DNA from: Subtercola vilae
GTDB taxonomy: Bacteria > Actinomycetota > Actinomycetes > Actinomycetales > Microbacteriaceae
Length of the DNA stretch: 46,605 nt
Assembly (NCBI RefSeq): GCF_004923255.1
Contig: NZ_QYRT01000030.1
Span: 1 to 46,605, forward strand
Direction: 5' to 3'
Numbering within the stretch: position 1 is the stretch's first letter; every line of letters begins with the position of its first letter. Shown piece by piece: positions 4,933-13,733 of the stretch. The position numbers were made by a program, and so were the translations under genes. The notes under the pieces were generated by a model. The model made no database searches and was not told the DNA's origin. It saw nothing but the letters and a program-made list of their open reading frames with translations.

Positions 4933-5919
4933 ATGACGCAGCCTGTTCGATGGGGAATTCTCGGCACCGGCGGCATTGCGTCGGCCTTCGCAACTGATCT
5001 CCTGGAAAACGGGTTCGAACTCCGGGCCGTCGGCTCGCGCTCGAACGACTCTGCGGCTGAGTTCGCCAGCCGCTTCGGTGATCCGGTCGCTCACGGCAGC
5101 TACGAGGCCCTCGCGGCCGATCCCGATGTCGATGCCATCTACGTGGCCACGCCCCACCCGTTCCATGAAGAGCACGCGCTGCTGGCCATCCGGGGCGGCA
5201 AGCACGTGCTGGTCGAGAAGCCGTTCACGCTGAACGAAGCACAGGCCAGCACGCTCGCCCGAGCGGCAGACGAGGCCGGTGTCGTTCTGCTCGAGGCCAT
5301 GTGGACTCGTTTTCTGCCACACATGGTTCGCATTCGCGAGATCATCGCTGCGGGCACGCTCGGCGAGGTGCGCACGGTTCTTGCCGACCACAATCAGCTG
5401 CTCTCGGCTGACCCCGCGCACCGCATGAACAACCCTGCGCTCGGCGGGGGCGCGTTGCTCGACCTCGGCATCTACCCGATCTCGTTCGCCGTCGACATTC
5501 TCGGTCTGCCTACACGCGTTCTTGCCTCGTCGTCGCCCACCGCGACCGGTGTCGACCGCTCCACCGCCGTCATTCTCGAGCATGACGGGGGCGCCCAGTC
5601 GGTGCTCCACATGGCACTCGACACGGCGGGCCCCAACACCGCAGCGGTCATCGGAACAGCGGCCCGCATCGAGATCGACCGCACCTGGTACGCGCCCACG
5701 ACGTTTCGCGTCATCGGGCCCGACCACACGATCATCGAAGAGTTCGAGCACTCGGTTCACTCACGAGGCATGCAGTACCAGGCCTGGGAACTCGAGCGAC
5801 TCGTCGCCGCGGGCGATGGCGAGAGCCCGTTGCTTCCGGTCGGGCAGACCGTGGCCATCATGGGCGTTCTCGACGAGGTGCGTCGCCAGATCGGCCTCGT
5901 GTACCCCGGCGGGCTGTAA
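4933..5919 (+). CDS. Gfo/Idh/MocA-family oxidoreductase
   Basis: A 328-aa NAD(P)-dependent oxidoreductase with an N-terminal Rossmann fold (GTGGIA at residues 11-16), the family EKP motif at 95-97 and the C-terminal GGGALLDLGIYP segment around 171-182 that carries substrate-site residues. The family oxidises or reduces sugars, cyclitols and related diols; the substrate cannot be deduced. The ATG at 4933 has GGAG 7-8 nt upstream and is preferred over the GTG at 4915. It starts 25 nt after tRNA-Thr and is the first chromosome-like gene. Monocistronic as far as can be seen. Confidence 0.85.
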   Translation: MTQPVRWGILGTGGIASAFATDLLENGFELRAVGSRSNDSAAEFASRFGDPVAHGSYEALAADPDVDAIYVATPHPFHEEHALLAIRGGKHVLVEKPFTLNEAQASTLARAADEAGVVLLEAMWTRFLPHMVRIREIIAAGTLGEVRTVLADHNQLLSADPAHRMNNPALGGGALLDLGIYPISFAVDILGLPTRVLASSSPTATGVDRSTAVILEHDGGAQSVLHMALDTAGPNTAAVIGTAARIEIDRTWYAPTTFRVIGPDHTIIEEFEHSVHSRGMQYQAWELERLVAAGDGESPLLPVGQTVAIMGVLDEVRRQIGLVYPGGL

Positions 5920-6014
5920 CTCGCCGTTTTTGTAGCGCCGTCTTCTCTGTATCTCAGTAGCTCTGTAGCTCGGTGTTTCTGGGGCTTCAGAGCGGTCGAT
6001 GATAAATTGACCGG

Positions 6015-6167
6015 ATGCCCGACCGATCGCTGCTGCACCCACGCCGCCCACGCGACCGCCGTCGTGTGCGGGTGACCGGCTTCTGGGTGGCCTTCGGCGT
6101 TCTGGGCGCTCGCCTGCCTGGCCGGCGGAGCAGCCGTCGCGTCGAGCAGAGCCGAACTGGCGAATGA
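6015..6167 (+). CDS. Doubtful 50-aa Arg-rich ORF in the gap before pncA
   Basis: An ATG frame in the 274-bp gap 5920-6193 encodes MPDRSLLHPRRPRDRRRVRV and a short hydrophobic patch, then more Arg. No convincing ribosome-binding site is visible. It could be a decayed small membrane protein or chance coding in GC-rich DNA. Otherwise the gap shows only an AT-richer stretch (5930-5990) that may hold a promoter. Confidence 0.15.
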   Translation: MPDRSLLHPRRPRDRRRVRVTGFWVAFGVLGARLPGRRSSRRVEQSRTGE

Positions 6168-6193
6168 CGAGTCGAAGTCAGAAGGAGCACACC

Positions 6194-6898
6194 GTGCACA
6201 AAGCACTGTTCATCATCGACGTTCAGAACGACTTCACTGAGGGGGGAGCGTTGGCTGTCGAGGGTGGAGGCGCCGTCGCCGACGGTATCTCGCGGCTGCT
6301 GGCCGATCATCCGGAGACCTACGACCTCGTCATCGCCTCGCGCGACTGGCATGACGCCGACAACGACAACGGCGGCCACTTCGCCAACGGGGCGGCGCCC
6401 GACTTCGTGACCACGTGGCCCGTGCACTGTGTCGCCGGAACCCGGGGTGCCGAGTACCACGACGCGCTCACCGTTGATCGCATCGACGTTCATGTGCGAA
6501 AGGGGCAGGGGCGGCCCGCGTACTCGATCTACGAGGGCACGACCATCGAGGGGGAATCCGTTCGCCGGATACTCGACGAGCGCGCCATCACCGACATCGA
6601 CGTCGCGGGCCTTGCGACCGACTACTGCGTACGGGCTTCGGCGCTCGACGCGCTCGCGAACGGCCGGCACGTGCGCATCGTCACCGACCTCGTGGCCGGG
6701 GTGGGGGAGCAGTCGTCGGCAGACGCAGTGGCCGAGCTCGGGCTCGCGGGCGCCGAGCTGATCACGGCGGCCGAGGTCGACGGCGAGGGTGGCTCTGCGG
6801 TTGCCGCCGACATCGAGGCCGACATCGACGCCGACATCGACGCCGACAGTGACAGCGCCACCGACACCGCGGCCCACCCCACAAACGGCACCGCGTGA
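6194..6898 (+). CDS. pncA: Nicotinamidase
   Basis: Cytosolic hydrolase converting nicotinamide to nicotinate for NAD salvage. The cysteine-hydrolase triad is visible as D9 (IIDVQNDF), K103 (VRKGQ) and C145 (ATDYCVRASALDA), with metal ligands D51, H53 and H62 (RDWHD...GGHF). The GTG at 6194 has AAGGAG 8 nt upstream; the ATG at 6164 is too early. Family proteins are about 180-220 aa; this one has 234 because of an acidic tail with repeated DIDAD units (residues about 205-220). The stop overlaps the start of the methyltransferase gene (GTGA). Confidence 0.92.
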   Translation: MHKALFIIDVQNDFTEGGALAVEGGGAVADGISRLLADHPETYDLVIASRDWHDADNDNGGHFANGAAPDFVTTWPVHCVAGTRGAEYHDALTVDRIDVHVRKGQGRPAYSIYEGTTIEGESVRRILDERAITDIDVAGLATDYCVRASALDALANGRHVRIVTDLVAGVGEQSSADAVAELGLAGAELITAAEVDGEGGSAVAADIEADIDADIDADSDSATDTAAHPTNGTA

Positions 6899-7758
6899 GC
6901 GACCCGCAGCTCATCGAAGTCACCGAGCTCAGCGACCCGCGCCTGGCCGACTACTCGCATCAGACCGATGTCGCACTGCGTAAGGCCCAGGGCACCGAGC
7001 ACGGGCTCTACCTGGCCGAATCGGCGCTGGTGCTCGAGCGCGCGGTGCGGGCGGGGCATGTTCCGCGGTCGGTGCTGGCGCTCGGCGGCTCGGTTGACGA
7101 CGCCGTGGCGGCTCTCGGGCCATGGGCGGGCTCGGTACCCATCTTCGTGGGCCCGGGCGAACTGCTGGCCGAGCTGACCGGCTACATTCTGCACCGCGGC
7201 ATCATCGCCTCGATGAACTGCCCCGCGCTCGCCTCACCCGCCACGCTGCTTCAGGATGCCCGGTTGGTGGTGATTCTCGAGAACGTCGCCGACCCCACCA
7301 ACGTGGGCGCCATCTTTCGGTCGGTCGCCGCCATTGGGGCAGATGCGGTTCTGGTGACGCCGAGGTGCTCCGATCCGTTCTATCGGCGCGCGATTCGCGT
7401 GAGCATGGGAACGGTGCTGCAGGTGCCGTGGGGTCGCTCGGGTGACTGGGCCGAGCTCGGGCCGCAGCTGCGGGAGAACGGGTTCGACGTGGCGGCGCTG
7501 GCGCTCACCGAGGGGGCGGTGTCGCTGCGCGACTTCGCGGCCGAGCGGCGGCGGGCCGCGGCCGCGGCTGCGGGCACCGGCGACGCTGGAGCACCGCGCC
7601 CGAAACTCGCCCTGGTGCTCGGGGCAGAGGGCGACGGTCTCACGCCCGAAGCGCTCGCCGCGGCCGACACCGTGGTGAGCATCCCGATGGCCCACGGCAT
7701 CGATTCGTTGAACGTCGCCGCAGCGAGTGCGGTGGCGCTGTGGGCGGTTGCAGAGTGA
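6895..7758 (+). CDS. SpoU/TrmH-family RNA 2'-O-methyltransferase
   Basis: SPOUT-fold, SAM-dependent methyltransferase acting on the 2'-OH of a ribose in rRNA or tRNA. The three SpoU motifs are present: NVADPTNVGAIFRSVAAIGA at 130-149, LVLGAEGDGL around 240, and IPMAHGIDSLNVAAASA near 265. The N-terminal 110 residues form the substrate-binding extension seen in TsnR/RlmB-type enzymes. An Ala-rich insert (RRRAAAAAAG) lies between motifs 1 and 2. The GTG start overlaps pncA by 4 nt. The target nucleotide cannot be inferred. Confidence 0.88.
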   Translation: MSDPQLIEVTELSDPRLADYSHQTDVALRKAQGTEHGLYLAESALVLERAVRAGHVPRSVLALGGSVDDAVAALGPWAGSVPIFVGPGELLAELTGYILHRGIIASMNCPALASPATLLQDARLVVILENVADPTNVGAIFRSVAAIGADAVLVTPRCSDPFYRRAIRVSMGTVLQVPWGRSGDWAELGPQLRENGFDVAALALTEGAVSLRDFAAERRRAAAAAAGTGDAGAPRPKLALVLGAEGDGLTPEALAAADTVVSIPMAHGIDSLNVAAASAVALWAVAE

Positions 7759-7837
7759 GGCCCGCGCGTCGCTCAGGCCTCGCGAGACCGGATACCGTTA
7801 GTACCGACACATTCTTCGCGAAGGAGTACACCCGCTG

Positions 7838-8755
7838 ATGGTGCCCGAAACGCCCGCATTCGCCGCCCGGCCGTTTGCGAACACCGACGCCGTGCGCCAG
7901 CCGAGCGACATCGGCCGCCTGAGCATTCAGTGCGCCGACCAGCCCGGCATCGTTGCCGCCGTGGCCGGTTTTCTCGCCGAGCACGGGGCGAACATCGTCG
8001 AGCTCGGGCAGTTCAGTACCGACTCAGAGAACGGCGAATTCTTTCAGCGCACCGTCTTTCACCTCGCCGGCCTCACCGACGCGCTGGCCGACCTCGAGCG
8101 CGACTTCGCCGTGCAGGTCGGTTCGCGGTTCGCCATGAAATACACCTTCACGAGCACAGCTACTCCGAAGCGCGTGGCCATCATGGTGTCGAAGTACGAC
8201 CACTGTCTGCTCGAACTGCTGTGGCGCAACAAGCGTGGCGACCTCGACATGGAGATCACCGTGGTGGTCTCGAACCATCCCGACCTCGAGGCCGACGTGG
8301 CGAGTTTCGGCATTCCGTTCGTGTACATTCCGGTGACGAAAGACACGAAGGCCGAGGCCGAGTCGGCGCAGCTCGAGCTGCTGGCCGGCAAGGTCGACCT
8401 CGTGGTCATGGCCCGGTACATGCAGATTCTCTCCGCCGGGTTTCTGTTTAATGTCGGATGCCCGGTGATCAACATCCATCACTCGTTCCTGCCCGCGTTT
8501 GCCGGGGCAGGCCCGTATCTCAAGGCCAAAGAGCGCGGAGTGAAGCTCATCGGCGCCACCGCACACTATGCGACGGCCAACCTCGACGAGGGGCCCATCA
8601 TCGAGCAAGACGTGGTTCGCGTCTCGCACCGTGACGGTGTCGGCGAGCTCGAGCGGCGGGGCGCAGAGGTCGAGCGCAGCGTGCTGGCGCGCGCGGTGCA
8701 GTGGCACTGCGAAGACCGCGTGATGACGTTCGGCAATTCCACCACCATCCTGTAG
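7838..8755 (+). CDS. purU: Formyltetrahydrofolate deformylase
   Basis: Hydrolyses 10-formyl-THF to formate and THF, balancing the one-carbon pool. Residues about 25-110 form an ACT regulatory domain (LSIQCADQPGIVAAVAGFLA); residues 110-300 are the formyl-transferase fold with the HHSFLPAFAGAGPY segment, the downstream GATAHYAT and the LDEGPIIEQD segment with its catalytic Asp. Length 305 aa is slightly above the usual 280-290 because of the N-terminus. AAGGAG lies 11 nt before the ATG. folD follows after 10 nt, so both folate enzymes are probably co-transcribed. Confidence 0.93.
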   Translation: MVPETPAFAARPFANTDAVRQPSDIGRLSIQCADQPGIVAAVAGFLAEHGANIVELGQFSTDSENGEFFQRTVFHLAGLTDALADLERDFAVQVGSRFAMKYTFTSTATPKRVAIMVSKYDHCLLELLWRNKRGDLDMEITVVVSNHPDLEADVASFGIPFVYIPVTKDTKAEAESAQLELLAGKVDLVVMARYMQILSAGFLFNVGCPVINIHHSFLPAFAGAGPYLKAKERGVKLIGATAHYATANLDEGPIIEQDVVRVSHRDGVGELERRGAEVERSVLARAVQWHCEDRVMTFGNSTTIL

Positions 8756-8765
8756 GAGCACCTCC

Positions 8766-9653
8766 ATGACTGCCGTACTCATCGACGGAAAAGCTGTCGC
8801 CGCGCGCGTTCGCGCCACCCTGAAAGACGAGGTCGCGGCGTTCACGGCGGCCACGGGCATCCAACCGGGCCTCGCAACAGTGCTGGTGGGGGGCGACCCG
8901 GCCAGCGAGGTGTACGTGGCGAGCAAACGTAAATCGTCGGTGGCCGTGGGGCTGGCCGATTTGCACCAGCACCTGCCCGAAGACGCGACCCAGCAGCAGG
9001 TTGAAGAGCTTCTTCACCGCCTCGCAGCCGACCCGGCCGTCTCGGGCATTCTGTTGCAGCTGCCGGTGCCGGCGCATCTCGACGCGGCGCCGCTCATCGA
9101 GCTGATTCCGTTCGAGAAAGACGTCGACGGGCTCACCACCATGAGCGTGGGGCTGCTTGCGCAGAACAAGCCGGGGCTGCGGCCGTGCACGCCGTCGGGC
9201 GTGATCGAGCTGCTCGACGCGTACGACGTACCCATCGAGGGTGCGAATGTCGTGGTCATCGGCCGTTCGGAGCTGGTGGGCCGGCCTGTTGCGCAGCTGC
9301 TGGTGAACCGCAACGCGACGGTGACGATCACGCACTCGCGCACGAAAGACCTGGCAGCGGTGTGCCGTACTGCCGACATCATCGTGGCCGCGGTCGGAGT
9401 GAAAGGGCTGGTCACGGCCGACTTCGTCAAGTCGGGGGCTGCGGTGATCGACGTGGGAATCCACCGCGGGCCCGAGGGGCTCAGCGGCGATGTCGACTTC
9501 GCGCCGGCGGCCGAGGTGGCCGGGTTCATCACGCCCGTGCCCGGCGGTGTCGGCCCGATGACCATCGCCATGCTGCTCGGCAACACCCTGCGCGCCGCTC
9601 AGCTGCAGCACTCGCTCGCCTCCGCCTCCGCCTCCGCTTCCGCTTCCGCCTGA
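8766..9653 (+). CDS. folD: Methylene-THF dehydrogenase / methenyl-THF cyclohydrolase
   Basis: Bifunctional enzyme interconverting 5,10-methylene-THF and 10-formyl-THF with NADP. Seen: Y50 and K54 of the catalytic YxxxK (EVYVASKRK), the LRPCTPSGVIELL segment, the nucleotide loop VVIGRSELVGRPVAQLL and the C-terminal PVPGGVGPMTIAMLL signature. The position usually written DGFHPxN reads DGLTTMS here, a family variation. The last ten residues are Ser-Ala repeats encoded by near-identical hexamers (about 9617-9652). A strong SD (GTAGGAG) precedes the ATG. Linked to purU. Confidence 0.94.
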   Translation: MTAVLIDGKAVAARVRATLKDEVAAFTAATGIQPGLATVLVGGDPASEVYVASKRKSSVAVGLADLHQHLPEDATQQQVEELLHRLAADPAVSGILLQLPVPAHLDAAPLIELIPFEKDVDGLTTMSVGLLAQNKPGLRPCTPSGVIELLDAYDVPIEGANVVVIGRSELVGRPVAQLLVNRNATVTITHSRTKDLAAVCRTADIIVAAVGVKGLVTADFVKSGAAVIDVGIHRGPEGLSGDVDFAPAAEVAGFITPVPGGVGPMTIAMLLGNTLRAAQLQHSLASASASASASA

Positions 9654-9670
9654 CCGCACCTCCATCCACT

Positions 9671-9717
9671 CGGCGAAGTTTGCGGGTGTTGAGGTCTGGC
9701 ACCCGCAAACTTCGCCG
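9671..9717. terminator. 18-bp perfect inverted repeat between convergent genes
   Basis: CGGCGAAGTTTGCGGGTG (9671-9688) and CACCCGCAAACTTCGCCG (9700-9717) pair without mismatch around an 11-nt loop. It lies 18 nt after folD and 89 nt past the stop of the convergent ABC exporter gene, so it can act as a bidirectional terminator, although there is no U-tract on either side. Confidence 0.7.
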
Positions 9718-9805
9718 ACTCGATGTGGGGTGTGCCGCGGTGGCCGGCGGAGGGGCGAGCGGGGGCGGCGAGACGGGGGCCGGGAGGTGGGGCCGGGAGG
9801 TGGGG

Positions 9806-11824
9806 TCAGACGAGCAGTTGGCGCTTGGCTAGCTCGCGGTAGAGGGGAGTCGAGACGACGAGTTCGGAGTGGGTGCCGACGCCGACGACCGATCCGTGGT
9901 CGAGCACGATGATCTGGTCGGAGTCGACCACGGTCGACAGCCGGTGCGCGATGACGATCAGCGTGCGGTTCTCGGCCACGGCATCGATGGCCTCCCGTAG
10001 CATCTGCTCGTTCAGCCCGTCGAGGCTCGAGGTCGACTCGTCGAGCAGCAGGATGGGCGGTGCAGCAAGCAGAGCCCGCGCAATGGCGAGACGCTGGCGT
10101 TCGCCGCCCGACAGCATGACGCCCTCTTCGCCGACCGGGGCATCCAGACCCTGCGGCGACCGCTCGAGCACCTCGAGCAGGTTCACCGCGCCGAGAACGG
10201 CCACGCACTGTTCGTCGGTTGCGTCGGGTGTGGCCAGCAGCAGGTTCGAGCGAATGCTTCCAGCCAGAACGGGCGCATCTTGCTCGACGTACCCGATCTG
10301 TGAGCGGAGTTCCCGCCGATCGAGCTGCCGAATGTCAACGCCGCCCACCCTGATCGCGCCGCCGGTCGGGTCATAGAACCGCTCGATCAGCGCGAGAATG
10401 GTGCTCTTGCCGGCACCCGAGGGCCCGACGAGCGCAATGCGCTTGCCCCGAGGCACCGCGAAGCTCACCCCGTGCAGCACCGCTGTGCTCTGGATGCCCG
10501 ACCCCCCAGCGCCCGCCAGCAACGCCGTGCCCGGGCCTGACTTCGCGCCCCGCCCGTCTTTCGCGCCGTCACCGGGAGCAGCGCCTTCGGCGTAAGCGAA
10601 CCGGACTTCGTCGAACTCGACCGCGATACTCGCGTCTCCGGGCGCGAAACCCGTGACGCGCGCGCCGGCGGCGGTGCCAGCGCCAGCCGCCGCGCCCGCG
10701 GCGCCCAGCGCCGCAGCCCCCGCCACCCCGCCGAGCGGCGCCTCGTCGCGGTCGAACTGCCCCTCGCTCGGCAGGTCGATGATCTCCTGGATGCGCCCGA
10801 GCGCCCCGAGCGCCGAGTTGACCGACGTGAACGCCCCGAAAGCCTGCCCGAGCGGCAAGATCATCATGAACAGAAAGAGGATGAACGACACCAGCGAGGC
10901 CACGCTGATGGCGCCGCTCGCGACGCGGTAGCCGCCCACGCCGATGACCGTGAGAAACGCGACCTGCAGGGCGATGCCTGAGACCGGTACGACGAGCGCC
11001 GAGATCTTGGCGACCTTGATGCCCATCAGCCACGCACCTTCGGCATCTTTCTCGACCGCAGCGACTTCACGCTCGGTGGCGTTGGCCGCACGCACGGTTC
11101 GCACGGCGCTGATGGCCCGCTCGACACTCGCGGCGAGGTCGCCGACCTTCTCCTGCGCCTGGCGGCTGGCCACCCGGATGCGCGCCGAGAGCAGCACGAC
11201 CACGACAATGGAGACCCCCACCACGAGAACGGTGAGCCCGAGCAGCACGGGGTCGATGATGAGCATCGCGATGAGCGCACCCACGAAGGTGAGCGAGCCG
11301 CCGATGGCCTCGACCAGGCCCTGGGTGAGCACGGCCCGCAGCAGTGTGGTGTCAGAGCCGACTCGCGACACGAGGTCGCCGGTGCGCCGCGTGTCGAACT
11401 CCCTGATGGGTAGGTTCAGCATGCGCCCCACCAGCCGCCGGCGCGACGAGAGCACCACGCCTTCCCCCGTGCGCTGCAGCAGGTAGTGCTGAAAACCACT
11501 GATGAGACCGGAGACGACCACCAGAATGACCAGCAGCCAGACCAGGCCGCCGAGGCTCGACCCGGCCGTCACGAGCGAGATGACCTGGCTCACAAGCAGC
11601 GGTTGGGCGAGGCTCGCACCGGCCCCGAGAACGCTCAGCACGATGACGAGCGACAGCACCTTCTTGTGCTCGAACAGGTAGGGCAGCAGATCGCTGAACT
11701 TCGCGCGCGGGCCTTCGGGGTCGCGCCCGCGGCCCCTGCCCCGCCCGGTGCGGGTGGTTTCGGATGCCCGGGCCGAGCGGCCTCGTGCGGCGCCCGTGGC
11801 GCGTGGTTCAGTGGAGGAAGTCAC
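9806..11824 (-). CDS. ABC exporter, fused permease-ATPase (half-transporter)
   Basis: A 672-aa protein of the MsbA/multidrug type. An Arg-rich cytosolic N-terminus (1-40) is followed by six membrane helices (about 50-340) and a C-terminal ATPase with Walker A GPSGAGKST, signature LSGGERQRLAIARAL, Walker B ILLLDESTSSLD and the switch His in IAHRLS. Between the two lies an unusually long Gly/Ala-rich linker (about residues 360-450), partly interrupting the start of the ATPase (FDEVRFAYAEGA...). It would work as a homodimer. The substrate is unknown. Convergent with folD. Confidence 0.88.
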   Translation of the reverse strand: MTSSTEPRATGAARGRSARASETTRTGRGRGRGRDPEGPRAKFSDLLPYLFEHKKVLSLVIVLSVLGAGASLAQPLLVSQVISLVTAGSSLGGLVWLLVILVVVSGLISGFQHYLLQRTGEGVVLSSRRRLVGRMLNLPIREFDTRRTGDLVSRVGSDTTLLRAVLTQGLVEAIGGSLTFVGALIAMLIIDPVLLGLTVLVVGVSIVVVVLLSARIRVASRQAQEKVGDLAASVERAISAVRTVRAANATEREVAAVEKDAEGAWLMGIKVAKISALVVPVSGIALQVAFLTVIGVGGYRVASGAISVASLVSFILFLFMMILPLGQAFGAFTSVNSALGALGRIQEIIDLPSEGQFDRDEAPLGGVAGAAALGAAGAAAGAGTAAGARVTGFAPGDASIAVEFDEVRFAYAEGAAPGDGAKDGRGAKSGPGTALLAGAGGSGIQSTAVLHGVSFAVPRGKRIALVGPSGAGKSTILALIERFYDPTGGAIRVGGVDIRQLDRRELRSQIGYVEQDAPVLAGSIRSNLLLATPDATDEQCVAVLGAVNLLEVLERSPQGLDAPVGEEGVMLSGGERQRLAIARALLAAPPILLLDESTSSLDGLNEQMLREAIDAVAENRTLIVIAHRLSTVVDSDQIIVLDHGSVVGVGTHSELVVSTPLYRELAKRQLLV

Positions 11825-11892
11825 CGGTACAGCTTATTTCGCCCCACTGACCTCGACCTGACCTCGAACCCCGGGCATCCGCACACCCACGC

Positions 11893-13557
11893 TCAGCGCA
11901 GCCAGACGGACCCGTTAGAGTTCAGCTGCCCGGCGTCGACCGCTGCGTCGTCACTGACGAGCAGCACCTCATGGTGCGAGGGCAGCTCGACGGGCTCTGC
12001 CCCGAGGTTCGCCAGAACCCGCACGCCGGCCACCGTGAAGTCGAGCGTGTCGCCGGTCGAGGCGTTGAACGAGAGCTCGGCGCGCCCGAGCTGCAACTCT
12101 CGCCGCAGCAGCAGGGCCCGGCGGTACAGCTCGAGGGTCGACAACGGATCGCCATCTTGACGGTCGGCAGCCAGCTCGCTGTACGAAGCCGGTTGCGGCA
12201 GCCAGGTCGAGCCAGACGGGCCGAAGCCGAACCCCGGCGCGTCGCCCTTCCACGGCAGCGGCACGCGGCATCCGTCGCGGCCGATGTCGACGCCGGCCGT
12301 GCGCCAGAAGTTCGGGTCTTGCCGAAGCTCTGCCTCGAGCGTGGTGTGCTCTGGCAGGCCGAGCTCTTCGCCCTGATAGAGATAGGCAGAACCTGGCAGC
12401 GCGAGCATCACCACCGTCGCCGCGCGGGCACGGGCGACGCCGAGTGCGCTGTCGGGCTGCTCGTCGGTCGCACTGATGCCCTTCGGCCACGCCGACGGGT
12501 CGCTCAGCCCGAAACGCGAGGCATGCCGCACCACGTCGTGGTTCGAGAGCACCCACGTGGTGGTCGCCCCCACCGCGCGGTTGGTCGCCAGCGCGCTCTG
12601 AATGGAGTCGCGCATGCGGCCCGCGTTCCACCCCACGGTCATGAAGTCGAAGTTGAAGGCCTGCTGCATCTCGTCGGCCCGCACGTACCGGCTGAGGCGC
12701 TCGGCCGGGGCGACCCACGCCTCTGCCACGAGCATGCGGTCGCCGTCGAACGCCTTCAGCACCTCGTTCCAGCCCCGGTAGATCTCGTGCACGTCGTCTT
12801 GATCCCACATGGGCCCGCGGTTGCCGCCGCCCTCGAGCATCTCGCCGGTGATGCCCTCGAAGTCGGGCAGTTCGTCGTGTTTGATCAGCCCGTGCGCCAC
12901 GTCGACCCTGAAGCCGTCGACCCCGCGTTCGGCCCAGAACGCGAGGATGCTCTTGAATTCGTCGACGACCTCAGGGTTTCGCCAGTTCAGGTCGGGCTGC
13001 GACGTGTCGAACAGGTGCAGGTACCATTCACCCGACGCGTCGTTCACCCGGCTCCAGGCCGAACCGCCGAAGACCGAGCTCCAGTTGTTGGGCGGCAATT
13101 CGCCTGCCGCGCCGGTGCCGGTGCGGAACAGGTAACGAGCCCGTTCGGGGCTGCCGGAGGGAGATTCGAGCGCTTCGACGAACCACGGATGCGCGCTCGA
13201 CGTGTGGTTCGGAACGATGTCGACGATCACCTTCAGCCCGAGCTCGTGGGCTGTCTGCAGCATGCGGTCGAAGTCGGCGAGCGTGCCGAAGAGTGGGTCG
13301 ACGTCGCGATAGTCGGCCACGTCGTAGCCCCCGTCGGCCTGTGGCGAACGGTAGAACGGGGAGAGCCAGACCGCGTCGATGCCCAGTTCTGAGAGGTAGC
13401 CGAGACGTTCTTCAATTCCTCTCAGATCTCCCATTCCGTCGCCATCGCCGTCGGCGAACGATCGGGGGTACACCTGGTAGATGACGGCGTCGCGCCACCA
13501 CTCGCCAGTGGTGAAACTACCCGTCGTGCCGGGCTGGGTGGGTGCCGTTTCGGCCAC
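11893..13557 (-). CDS. GH13 alpha-glucosidase (oligo-1,6-glucosidase type)
   Basis: A 554-aa intracellular glycoside hydrolase. The four GH13 regions are clear: DIVPNHTS (113-120), GFRVDVAHG (nucleophile D219), LVAEAW (acid/base E279) and VLSNHD (D341). No signal peptide. The GTG at 13557 has AAGGAGA 7-8 nt upstream, so the longer frames are rejected. It lies divergent from the sugar ABC transporter and most likely hydrolyses the imported alpha-glucoside (maltose, isomaltose, trehalose or sucrose-like). A -10 candidate TATACT lies at 13584-13589. A LacI-type operator in the shared promoter suggests joint control. Confidence 0.9.
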   Translation of the reverse strand: MAETAPTQPGTTGSFTTGEWWRDAVIYQVYPRSFADGDGDGMGDLRGIEERLGYLSELGIDAVWLSPFYRSPQADGGYDVADYRDVDPLFGTLADFDRMLQTAHELGLKVIVDIVPNHTSSAHPWFVEALESPSGSPERARYLFRTGTGAAGELPPNNWSSVFGGSAWSRVNDASGEWYLHLFDTSQPDLNWRNPEVVDEFKSILAFWAERGVDGFRVDVAHGLIKHDELPDFEGITGEMLEGGGNRGPMWDQDDVHEIYRGWNEVLKAFDGDRMLVAEAWVAPAERLSRYVRADEMQQAFNFDFMTVGWNAGRMRDSIQSALATNRAVGATTTWVLSNHDVVRHASRFGLSDPSAWPKGISATDEQPDSALGVARARAATVVMLALPGSAYLYQGEELGLPEHTTLEAELRQDPNFWRTAGVDIGRDGCRVPLPWKGDAPGFGFGPSGSTWLPQPASYSELAADRQDGDPLSTLELYRRALLLRRELQLGRAELSFNASTGDTLDFTVAGVRVLANLGAEPVELPSHHEVLLVSDDAAVDAGQLNSNGSVWLR

Positions 13558-13646
13558 AGAGATTCTCCTTCGCATCACACATGAGTATAAATCAACTAAG
13601 CTGGCGGTAGAGACCTCACAGCTGGCGTACATGACAAGCGGTTGCC

Positions 13647-13683
13647 GCAAGCGCTTGCATTTGGTTTTGCCACCGTATAGGTT
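13647..13683 (+). promoter_or_regulatory. LacI-type operator overlapping the transporter promoter
   Basis: GCAAGCGCTTGC at 13647-13658 is a perfect 12-bp palindrome with the central CG typical of LacI-family operators. It overlaps the -35 TTGCAT (13655-13660), which is followed after 17 nt by TAGGTT (13678-13683). Binding would block transcription of the operon that begins at 13734. The regulator is probably the LacI protein encoded at 17295-18308. Confidence 0.75.
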
Positions 13684-13733
13684 CTGTTCGCAAGGCGCAA
13701 CAGAGCCTTCCTGACTCAACGAGGAGTTTCACA

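Noticed and set aside
8598-10208. 536-codon minus-strand frame across purU and folD
   Set aside because: Arg/His-rich antisense shadow spanning two real genes and the terminator hairpin.
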